From: Dugong dugon | Taxonomy: Eukaryota; Chordata; Mammalia; Sirenia; Dugongidae | Assembly: GCA_030035585.1 (NCBI GenBank) | Contig: CM057482.1 | Location: 9,721,001 to 9,785,000, forward strand | Direction of reading: 5' to 3' | Length of the DNA stretch: 64,000 bases | Part shown: in pieces, positions 43,101-47,829 of the stretch | Numbering within the stretch: position 1 is the first letter of the stretch | How the letters are laid out: each line of letters opens with the position of its first letter | Program-made: the position numbers and the translations under genes | Notes under the pieces: generated by a model | Told to the model about the DNA's origin: nothing | Seen by the model: the letters and a program-made list of their open reading frames with translations, nothing else | Database searches by the model: none

Positions 43101-44454
43101 TTAATAACGATTCCATAATATTAAGTGAGCCTCTCTTTCCTCTTTCTTCCCAGTGGGAGTCTCGGGTGACTCAGTATGAAAGGGACTTTGAGAGGATTTC
43201 AACAGTGGTTCGAAAAGAAGTGATACGGTTTGAGGTGAGGTAGAAGGTCTGCTTCTCAGAGTGCAGTGCCTGTTGTAGGAACACTATTCGTTTTGTCCAC
43301 GTATACTGAGAAGGGAGACAGATGGAGGTGCCAGTGACTTGGCAGTCCCTCTTTCTCTGCATGCGTGTGTGTGCGTGTGTGCGTGTGTGCATGTGTGTGC
43401 GCACGCGCACGCACACACGCCTGAGGGAATGGCTGCTCCGTTCGTGGCTGGACCAGAGCAGTTAGACATAAAACAAAGCTTGCAGCTGCTGTATACCCTG
43501 CAGTCCTTTATCCTTTCTCCTCCCTCCCTCACCCCTCACCCCTCCCCACCGCCTTGGCAGAGGCTGTTTGGCTGGAAATTGAAACTGTTCCACCTGCTAG
43601 CTCTATGTTCTGAGGCCGTGTTTGGCTTTGGTCAGCAATAAACACCAGATCAGTGTAGAATCCTGTCTCCTACAGAAAGAGAAATCCAAGGACTTCAAAA
43701 ACCATGTGATCAAGTACCTGGAGGCACTCCTGTATTCACAGCAGCAGGTATGTGAGTGTGCATGACCTTTGTCCTCTGCTGCCTGCTCCAGAGGCCAGCT
43801 GCCTGCTTGGGACTGTGGTGATAGGGTGGGCTAGTTCTGCGTCTGAGGGGCAAGGCCCTGCTATTGTCAGTAATTGAAGGTAGGCCCCGTTGCTCTAAGA
43901 TGGAGCATCCATGAGGGTCTTTTGCTAAGCAGGAAGACCCAGCTCTGCTGCCCTAATCCTACGATGAGTTAGTTTTTGAGGGCAAACCTTGTCTCTCTCC
44001 TCTCTGTAACCCCTCATTCTTTGAGTGGCCACCCCGTGGTACCAGCTAACCTTCTTGAGATCTAGGCTTCAATCAGTGTGTGAACAGTTGCCCCCACTGT
44101 GAGGAGCTAACTGAGCTGGGCAAAGCTGTGGCCTCCGCAAGAGTACTTCTGGGGCAGAACCAAGATCGTTTTCAGAAATTGTCCTTGCACTTGGTGCTCA
44201 GGAAGTGATGCTTCCCTTCAGCCTGGGAGGGGGTGAGGGCAGTGTAGCTGGCTGACCAGTCTGCCCCAGGGCCCACTCTCAGGCCAGTGATTTCTCAGCT
44301 CTGCGTCAGCTTCCTTTGGGTGGCTGAGGTGCTTGAGGAGCACGAGGGCTCCAGCTCTGTCCCTAGATGGAGGCGCCTGCTTACTGTCCCCGCTTCCTTG
44401 CAGCTGGCAAAGTACTGGGAAGCCTTCCTTCCTGAGGCAAAGGCCATCTCTTAA
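10037..44454 (+). CDS. SNX1: SNX1, sorting nexin 1 (complete, 15 coding exons)
   Basis: Exons: 10037-10195, 22321-22432, 26286-26410, 26951-27017, 30009-30052, 31752-31893, 36809-36887, 37332-37407, 38468-38581, 38788-38881, 39883-40088, 42490-42633, 43154-43234, 43676-43747, 44404-44454. They sum to 1,566 nt, 521 residues plus stop, with all phases compatible; human SNX1, from memory, is one residue longer. SNX1 is a peripheral endosomal protein that binds PI3P and PI(3,5)P2 through its PX domain, bends membrane through its BAR domain, and pairs with SNX5 or SNX6 in tubules that retrieve cargo such as the mannose-6-phosphate receptor. Residues 1-~140 are an acidic, low-complexity leader; PX about 142-271, with the phosphoinositide-binding basic pair at K183-R184-R185; an amphipathic-helix linker about 278-300; BAR about 301-521. 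All introns are GT-AG except intron 2, which is GC-AG. The protein looks intact. Confidence 0.97.
12055..12285 (+). repeat. MIR SINE, nearly complete
   Basis: Core order: 'agagtgtgggctctgaagtc', 'ctggctctactacttgctgg', 'ccttgggcaaggtgcttaat', 'gtttccttatctgtaaattg', then 'gagagtgccttgcatgtaat'. This matches the MIR consensus along its length. Confidence 0.85.
12336..12432 (+). repeat. Afrotherian repeat fragment related to the AfroSINE tail
   Basis: 'ttaggtgccatcaagtcagt', 'tcagactcatacagaccctg', then 'cgaaacactggaccactgcc' and 'ccggtccgtcctcacaatcg'. The 'actcatagcgaccct'-like core recalls the AfroSINE tail in reverse, but the flanks differ, so this looks like a distinct repeat family that I cannot name. 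Confidence 0.45.
13528..13671 (+). mobile_element. AfroSINE, short class
   Basis: 'gtgctggtggtacaatggtt', 'gtcagcagttcgaatccatt', 'gagtcagaattgacttgaca'. Head slightly truncated; a short deletion removes the 'accagccactc' segment. Confidence 0.88.
13790..13975 (+). repeat. MLT1-like LTR 3' fragment
   Basis: 'tctaggctccagaactgtaa', 'gttttaaaccacctaatctg', then 'tggtactttgctatgacagc' follow the 3' end of MLT1/MaLR LTRs. The 5' part is missing. Confidence 0.65.
14000..14270 (+). repeat. Old L1 ORF2-end/3'UTR fragment
   Basis: 'gcataaaatatctctggaag' then 'gtatacaagaaagtagtaac', 'gtggtgtcttacatggaaga' and a terminal A-run at 14248-14261 fit the 3' end of an ancient L1 (L1M-type). No open frame. 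Confidence 0.6.
14695..15128 (+). mobile_element. Elephant-type L1 3'UTR fragment (5' truncated)
   Basis: Shares its order with 3035-3470 and 3850-4315: 'attagtctgacggagactgg', 'agtatggccccaagacacac', 'tgttgacatgttgtgaggtt', and ends 'agtacaataaaaatttgaaa'. Contains an internal A-run of about 17 at 14766-14782. Confidence 0.8.
15401..15521 (+). mobile_element. AfroSINE with internal deletion
   Basis: Normal head (acccttgtggtgtagtggtt) and tail (ttgacggcaacgagtttggt), but the junction 'gttctgctccttgacggcaa' shows loss of the segment that normally reads 'gtcctatagggtcgctatga'. Followed by T-rich sequence. Confidence 0.85.
16773..16979 (+). mobile_element. AfroSINE, long class
   Basis: Contains the long-class block 'cgatgtggcagtctgcttct' and 'aaaaattacagccttggaaa' between head and tail; tail 'tcagaatcaattcgacagca'. 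Confidence 0.88.
17437..17942 (+). mobile_element. Solo LTR, MaLR-like
   Basis: Begins TGTTGTGGGCCAAATTACAG and ends near 'agaaaactaatata'. Typical blocks in order: 'ccccagaacctgtgaatatg', 'ccaggtgggcccagtgcaat', 'gaagatggaggaaggaggtc', 'gcagccctgcctacaccttg', and AATAAA at about 17872. No clear short duplication was found. Confidence 0.65.
19440..20300 (+). repeat. Old L1 ORF2 C-terminal fragment, split by a SINE
   Basis: 19880-20300 follows the L1 ORF2 C-terminal order in a diverged form ('gttcagacagccaataaaca', 'gtcaccctggcaaagattaa', 'ccatccaaatgttcagtctc'). Frames are broken. A composite SINE occupies 19555-19867. Confidence 0.6.
19555..19867 (+). mobile_element. Composite SINE: tRNA-Gly-like head, RTE 5' body, RTE 3' tail
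   Basis: 19555-19622 resembles a tRNA-Gly: box A-like tggttcagtggtaaaagtcc and box B-like gatttgattccag. 19645-19757 then matches the 5' region of the RTE at about 32868-33030 (shared 'gagcttccagactaaggtgg'-type and 'atcagccagtgaaaaccc'-type blocks). 19787-19867 matches that RTE's 3' end ('gatggcacaggactgg', 'ggttctgttctgcatggggt', 'taacaacaac'). The 12-bp flanks aacacccaaata (19543-19554) and aacacccgaata (19868-19879) are a TSD with one mismatch. The arrangement parallels ruminant Bov-tA, built from a tRNA and BovB LINE ends. The tRNA part is not a functional tRNA gene. Confidence 0.8.
22170..22262 (+). pseudogene. Possible Tc1/mariner-type transposase C-terminal scrap
   Basis: Thirty open codons between two TAG stops read [20 protein letters not shown].... 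The 'DLSPPEHLW' run resembles the 'SPDLNPIEHLW' block holding the third catalytic acidic residue of Tc1/mariner transposases. It ends about 58 bp before SNX1 exon 2. Too short for certainty. Confidence 0.3.
22321..22432 (+). CDS. SNX1: SNX1 exon 2 (GC donor)
   Basis: 112 nt, residues 54-91 in part: [18 protein letters not shown]..., then the acidic [12 protein letters not shown]. Preceded by a good acceptor (ttattttcag). Phase 1 at the end. The donor is GCAG|GCAAGT, a GC-AG intron; the only nearby GT would break the frame into exon 3. Confidence 0.93.
22945..23222 (+). repeat. MER20-like hAT-Charlie DNA transposon relic
   Basis: Starts 'cagggtttctcagcattgta' and ends 'gctgagactgagaaaccctg', forming imperfect terminal inverted repeats. 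Interior 'ctcccaggagacatttgtca', 'agacatttttggttgtcacg' and 'acaaagaattatccacccc' fit MER20. Non-autonomous, no coding capacity. Confidence 0.75.
23225..24530 (+). repeat. Old dispersed repeat interrupted by an L1 3' insertion
   Basis: 23225-23673 and 24167-24530 read as one purine-rich old repeat ('ccttgaaagacctcctggaa', 'ggcagttttgaataagaaaa', 'ggaaatgcccaggaagcagt'), resembling 62100-62560 and 54980-55450 in order and wording. I cannot name the family. It is split at 23687-24153. Confidence 0.45.
23687..24153 (+). mobile_element. Rearranged L1 3'-end insertion with perfect TSD
   Basis: Flanked by a perfect 13-bp duplication, atctggtgttagt (23674-23686 and 24154-24166). The body starts with elephant-type L1 3'UTR (23690-23960), continues with another 3'-end-like piece ending in A9 (about 24060-24068), then repeats the 'gttgacatgttgtggggttg' segment and closes with A17. 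The terminal region is thus repeated inside one insertion. Confidence 0.75.
26286..26410 (+). CDS. SNX1: SNX1 exon 3
   Basis: 125 nt after a split Asp codon (G|AT): [20 protein letters not shown]..., ending SKPQPSYEE, phase 0. Compared with human SNX1 as remembered, one Gln is missing in the NN-KK segment, which accounts for the 521- versus 522-residue length. Confidence 0.95.
26951..27017 (+). CDS. SNX1: SNX1 exon 4 (start of PX)
   Basis: 67 nt: [20 protein letters not shown] then KI and a split Gly. An acidic run leads into the first beta-strand of the PX domain ([13 protein letters not shown]). Acceptor ctttaaaaag is purine-rich; donor ATAG|GTAAGC is strong. Phase 1. Confidence 0.95.
27018..30008 (+). 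other. SNX1: SNX1 intron 4
   Basis: 3.0 kb, GT-AG. I see no repeat I can name with confidence and no exon. The intron between exons 3 and 4 (26411-26950) is likewise featureless. Confidence 0.7.
30009..30052 (+). CDS. SNX1: SNX1 exon 5 (PX)
   Basis: 44 nt: [17 protein letters not shown] strand beta2; phase 0 at the CAG|GTGAGT donor. Confidence 0.95.
30450..31170 (-). repeat. Old L1 fragment, antisense (intron 5)
   Basis: Blocks typical of reversed old L1 ends: 'agtccattgtgggaatatac', 'ctaggatatgtaaccaggag', 'cttgggtcataggtagtgca', 'tgccagcatttggcaaggct', 'gtataaaatgatctcattat'. Heavily diverged. Confidence 0.55.
31752..31893 (+). CDS. SNX1: SNX1 exon 6 (PX, phosphoinositide site)
   Basis: 142 nt: [20 protein letters not shown]..., ending PPPPEKSLI plus a split Gly. 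Contains the KRRF motif (R185, equivalent to human R186) that contacts the PI3P 3-phosphate, and the Pro-rich PX loop (VPPPPEKSL). Phase 1. Confidence 0.96.
32837..36013 (+). mobile_element. Near full-length RTE-clade LINE
   Basis: About 3.18 kb, flanked by the 10-bp duplication tttccattgt (32827-32836 and 36014-36023) and ending in an (aac)n tail, typical of RTE elements. Order: 5' non-coding (32837-33160), AP-endonuclease region (about 33200-33850), reverse transcriptase (about 34430-35290), C-terminal part to about 35960. Resembles the RTE1 family of elephant. Multiple stops and frameshifts make it non-coding today. Confidence 0.88.
33200..35960 (+). pseudogene. Broken RTE ORF: endonuclease and reverse transcriptase
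   Basis: Recognisable scraps in several frames: endonuclease-like text near 33230-33790, '[20 protein letters not shown]' (RT motif with the first catalytic Asp) ending at 34986, '[20 protein letters not shown]' from 35104, and the YADD active site at 35230-35241. The stop at 34984 and frame changes between 34990 and 35100 separate the motifs. This is a decayed retrotransposon gene, not a host gene. Confidence 0.85.
36428..36591 (+). mobile_element. AfroSINE, short class, with perfect TSD
   Basis: Head gggagccctggtggtaccta, tail 'aatccactagacagcaacga' then T-rich. The 12-bp flank taatggctaatg is identical at 36416-36427 and 36592-36603. Inserted in the antisense L1 remnant. Confidence 0.92.
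36809..36887 (+). CDS. SNX1: SNX1 exon 7 (PX)
   Basis: 79 nt: [26 protein letters not shown] plus a split Arg. PX helices alpha1/alpha2. Its acceptor follows a 14-T run (36781-36794). Phase 2. Confidence 0.95.
37332..37407 (+). CDS. SNX1: SNX1 exon 8 (end of PX)
   Basis: 76 nt: [25 protein letters not shown], the last PX helices. Donor GAG|GTTAGT. Phase 0. Confidence 0.95.
37840..38065 (+). repeat. Old L1 3' fragment (intron 8)
   Basis: 'tattcatgattgtgaaaaat', 'cccaaatgctaacaattgag', 'aaactatacagaaatgattg' fit a worn L1 ORF2 end in sense orientation. Confidence 0.5.
38468..38581 (+). CDS. SNX1: SNX1 exon 9 (amphipathic linker)
   Basis: 114 nt, 38 codons: [38 protein letters not shown]. The segment [19 protein letters not shown] is the predicted amphipathic helix that precedes the BAR domain and aids membrane insertion. 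Phase 0 at both ends. Confidence 0.96.
38788..38881 (+). CDS. SNX1: SNX1 exon 10 (BAR)
   Basis: 94 nt: [31 protein letters not shown] plus split Glu. First BAR helix. Phase 1. Confidence 0.96.
39883..40088 (+). CDS. SNX1: SNX1 exon 11 (BAR)
   Basis: 206 nt: [20 protein letters not shown]..., through [20 protein letters not shown] to RLLAIVR. The largest BAR exon, covering the end of helix 1 and helix 2. Phase 0. Confidence 0.97.
40089..42489 (+). other. SNX1: SNX1 intron 11
   Basis: 2.4 kb, GT-AG. An L2 relic lies at 41955-42190. The remainder, including the GC-rich 40300-41450, holds open frames but no recognisable protein, splice pattern or repeat. Confidence 0.7.
41955..42190 (+). repeat. 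L2 3'-end relic (intron 11)
   Basis: 'gaggcttcctcaggctggcc', 'ctctgttaaattgtaagtgc', 'catgaaagtaggactatgct', 'cctagctcctggcacatggc' follow the L2 3' terminus in sense orientation. Confidence 0.65.
42490..42633 (+). CDS. SNX1: SNX1 exon 12 (BAR)
   Basis: 144 nt, 48 codons: [48 protein letters not shown]. Phase 0 both ends. The Leu and Ala in [10 protein letters not shown] differ from the LQQAKDEILE I remember for human. Confidence 0.96.
43154..43234 (+). CDS. SNX1: SNX1 exon 13 (BAR)
   Basis: 81 nt, 27 codons: [27 protein letters not shown]. Phase 0 both ends. Confidence 0.96.
43358..43420. repeat. Alternating purine-pyrimidine (GT/GC/CA) tract in intron 13
   Basis: From 43358 to 43420 every base alternates purine and pyrimidine without a break: a (GT)n/(GCGT)n left half runs into a GCGCACGCGC centre and a CA-rich right half. 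Such tracts favour Z-DNA, and the centre is self-complementary. It starts 124 bp after exon 13. Confidence 0.9.
43676..43747 (+). CDS. SNX1: SNX1 exon 14 (BAR)
   Basis: 72 nt, 24 codons: [24 protein letters not shown]. Phase 0 both ends. Confidence 0.96.
44404..44454 (+). CDS. SNX1: SNX1 exon 15 and stop
   Basis: [16 protein letters not shown] followed by TAA at 44452-44454; the family-typical C-terminus. Confidence 0.97.
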   Translation: MAKYWEAFLPEAKAIS

Positions 44455-44845
44455 CGGACCACGGACACCAGAGCCCACCTGCCTGACGCTGCCTTTTTAT
44501 ACTCTGTCCTTGTCCACTTCTGAAGGACCCAGTGATGCATCCTGCCTAGCCCGGCCTTAGTCCTTCCTCTCTGCTCCTACAACCAGGCTATCCCCAGTCA
44601 CTCTAACTGTATTTTATGTAGCTTCCATATATATTTTCTTACCTAAGAGAATAGTTTCCTGCTTTAAGCAAAGACCTACAATAGGTGGTGGAATTATGGG
44701 ATAGGAGTGGGGAATTGATATAAATATATAAATACAAATGTATATTTTTCAGGGTGTGGTTTAGGAACTGGGAATAACGTTTTCTGTTACTCCTGATGGT
44801 GCCATGAAAAGATTATGTAATAAAATATTTTCAAATCAGGTCACA
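44455..44845 (+). terminator. SNX1: SNX1 3'UTR and polyadenylation signal
   Basis: About 390 nt of 3'UTR. AATAAA at 44819-44824 is the only canonical signal close to the stop codon, and a GT-rich stretch (44858-44868, gaatggtggtg) lies downstream, as expected. Cleavage probably falls around 44840. Confidence 0.8.
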
Positions 44846-46110
44846 TGACTCAGAATGGTGGTGCTTTTTGCTTCCAGCTAGGGAGCAGTTAGGAAGCAAG
44901 TCTGGACTAGTCCTAGCCAAGAAGTTCCCAGGTATAGTAAGTTTCCTGCTTCCCTATGGAACTGGGATTTCTTTTCTCTGCCTGCCTCAGCTGCCTGTTC
45001 TGAGGGTCTCTTACTCTTTTTAATTCTTATTCCTACTCCTTTAGGGAAGGAGTCGTAAAGATGTCTTTTATAACAAGACGGACAAAACCTATTCTGCAAG
45101 GGAGGCAGACCTGTTTTTATCCCTACCCTGATTTCCGATGCAGCCTAGGGCTGAGTCTTGCCTCTGATAGCAACGTCTTGTGTTCTGGACCTCTTTTGCC
45201 ACCCATCGAACATGTCCTCAGTAGACTTGTTCATGTTAAGGTGTAAAGGACTGATAAGGACTTAATGTGTTATCCCCATAGACACAAGAGCCAGGCACTC
45301 TGCCTCCAGATAAGGTAATCCAGGGTCCCCTAAACCTTCTACACTTCCAAGAAGTATTACTGTTGGTGCCCAAAAGACAGCATGCTAGCCAGAGCCCCTG
45401 CTGAGGGCACCAGAGCTGTGTCTGAGCTGCTCTGGCGAGGAGAAGCCCACGTCTCAGATCAGCCACTGCTCGGCTCCCCCCTCAGCTGTGTTCCACAACT
45501 GCTTGAGCTGCATTGGTGGGAGTGGACTTTGAGCCTCTTCAGTGGGTCAGACCTGGTGACTGCCTTCCGTGGGAATCTTGTCACTCCCAGCCCCACCACC
45601 AGGCTCAGCAGCAACAAAACCCACCACTGCGGAGATGCCCCTGCCCAAGCAGGCTCCAGGACCTGTTCTATCAGTTCTCTTTGGTGGGTGGTTAAGGTTT
45701 GGGGAGGGGCAGCCCAAGGCAGGTGAATGCAGGAAACAGTCCTTATATCCAGATCACTGTCCTGACACCAGGGATGAGCCAATGCTGTCAAGTATTTTTT
45801 TTAACAGGTTGAGTTATTTGGAAAAAGCCACTCAGTCTCTTCCATGCCTCCCCAATATCTTATTATCGTCTTTGATTTTATTCTTCCAATCTCTTTTATA
45901 TGCTTGTTTTTACATAGTTGTGATGATATACACAAAATATTTTGTACCCTGCTTTGATCATTCAACATTGTATATATTATAAGCATTTTTCTATAGTGTT
46001 ATCTCTCTTCACAAACCTTACTTGTAAGGCTATATAATTTAAGGCTTCCTTAGAGTGACTGTACCATAATTCTGACTCATCCCTTGTTGTTGGATTCTTG
46101 ATATTTTTGT
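44846..46110. other. Intergenic DNA downstream of SNX1
   Basis: No exon seen. 45299-45389 is the first copy of a 91-bp repeat. 45890-46110 is AT-rich and resembles an old antisense LINE ('tacatagttgtgatgatata', 'gactgtaccataattctgac'), but too worn to name. The open frames at 45380-45980 show no known protein. Confidence 0.6.
45299..45389 (+). repeat. 91-bp direct repeat, copy 1
   Basis: Runs from 'tctgcctccagataaggtaa' to 'catgctagc'. Aligns without gaps to 46391-46481, with 72 of 91 positions identical by my hand count. Not recognised as a known repeat. Confidence 0.75.
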
Positions 46111-46390
46111 AATTCTATAAATTTTTGTAATTTTAATAATTTCAAACTTATAGAAAAGTTGCAGGAATACCACAAAGAACGCCCATATATTCTTTACCTA
46201 GATTTACCAAGTGTTGATATTTTACTGTTTGTTTTCTCTTTATTTGCATATTGTATTTTCTGAATCATTTGAAAGTAACATGCAGACATCGTGCCCCTTT
46301 ATCTCAAAAACCTCAAAATGCATTTCTTTAAAGACAAGGACATTCTCTTATACCTTATCACCATAAGTACAGTTATATATCTTCACAGAA

Positions 46391-46481
46391 TCTGCCTCCA
46401 GATAGGATAATCCAGGAGCTGCTAAACCTTTTGCAGTTCAGTGAAGCTTTACTGTCTGTGCCCAAAAAGGAGCATGCTAGC
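46391..46481 (+). repeat. 91-bp direct repeat, copy 2
   Basis: From 'tctgcctccagataggataa' to 'catgctagc'. Its surroundings read as L1 3'UTR ('gtacagttatatatc' before, 'gtcaggaaatgtagcattg' after), so this copy appears inserted into the L1. First copy at 45299-45389. Confidence 0.75.
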
Positions 46482-46499
46482 AAAGTCAGGAAATGTAGC

Positions 46500-46662
46500 A
46501 TTGCCCTGGTGGCATAGTGGTTAGCTATGGCTGCTAATCAAAAGGACAGCAGTTTGAATCTACCAGGTGCTCCATGGAAACTCTGTGGGGCAGTTCTACT
46601 CTCTTATAGGGTCGCTATGAGTTGGAGTCGACTCGACGACAATGGGTTTGGTTTTGGTTTTT
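46500..46662 (+). mobile_element. AfroSINE, short class
   Basis: Head attgccctggtggcatagtg, tail 'tggagtcgactcgacgacaa' with a T-rich 3' run. Inserted in the old L1 3'UTR. Confidence 0.9.
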
Positions 46663-47829
46663 ATAATACTGTTATCTAATCCTTGGTCCATATTTAAATT
46701 TTGTCAGTTGTCCCAATAAAGTCCTTTATAGTTATTTATTTTTCTTGGTACAAGATCATGTTTTACATTTAGTTGTCTCTTTAGTCATCTTTAACTTGGA
46801 AGAGTTCTTCAACCTTGCCTTGTCTTCCATCACCCTGACATTTTTTAAGAACACAGGCCAGTTATTTTGTAGAATGTTCTTCAGTTTGGGTTTGCCTGAT
46901 TGTTTTCACATGATTCGATTAGGATTTTGCGTTGTTGGCAGGAATATCACAGAAGTGATGTGTCCTGGGTACATCTTAATTCGGTAAAGGATGTCGGTCA
47001 GTTGATCCCATTAATGGTGATGTTAACTTTGATCTCTCGGTTAAGTTGATGTCTGCCAGATTTCACCATTGTAAATTTACTATTTTCCCCTACAAATAAT
47101 TTGTGGGGAGATACTTTGAGATCCTTTAAATATCTGTTCCTCAACAGATTTTCATCCACTAGTGGTAGCATCAATTGATGATTCTTGCCTGAATCAGTTA
47201 CTACTATGGTGATTGACCAATACGATTTTCTAACTCCATAATTCCTTCTGCATGTACTGGTTGGCGGTCAGCTTCTAAAGAAAAGTGTTCCTTCTCCCCA
47301 TTTTTTAATCCACTTGTTTATCAGAGTGGATGCATAGATTTGTATTTTACTCAAAGTTACAATCCATTGCTTTGATTTATTTTGATTCTCAAACTGTCCT
47401 AGACTTCTAATGTGTCGTTTTAACATGTCTCCATCATTTTTTTTTTAACATTTTGTTGTGCTGTAGGTGAAAGTTTATAGAGCATATTAGTTTCCCATTC
47501 AAAAAATTTATACACAAATTGTTTCGTGACATTGGTTGTAATCCCTGTGATGTGTCAGCAGTCCCCCCACTCCGGCTTCCCCATTTCCCTTCATCTGGTT
47601 TTTCTGTCTCTCAGTGGCTTCCTTTGCCTTAGTCAAGTTGTGCTGATTTCCCCCATATTGTGTGTTGTCTTTCCGTTCAACAAAGTTAACACATGTCTAC
47701 TATCTAGTTAGTGGTTTCTCCTCCCCACCCCTCCTGTCCCCTCCCAGGTAACCCTCAAAGATTGTTTCTTTCTACATGTAATCCTTTTCTTGAGTTTTTA
47801 TGATAGTGGTATCATACAATATTTGTTCT

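Larger units (their letters stand above)
46110..47430 (+). repeat. Old L1 3'UTR (L1M-type), twice interrupted
   Basis: Matches the well-known L1M 3'UTR order: 'tatagaaaagttgcaggaat', 'ttctttacctagatttacca', 'acaaggacattctcttatac', then after the interruptions 'tttgtcagttgtcccaataa', 'gaacacaggccagttatttt', 'tcccattaatggtgatgtta'. Interrupted by the 91-bp repeat (46391-46481) and an AfroSINE. Confidence 0.65.

Noticed and set aside
45382..45982. 114- and 137-codon plus-strand frames downstream of SNX1
   Set aside because: No known motif, no splice context; the second runs into AT-rich repeat-like DNA.
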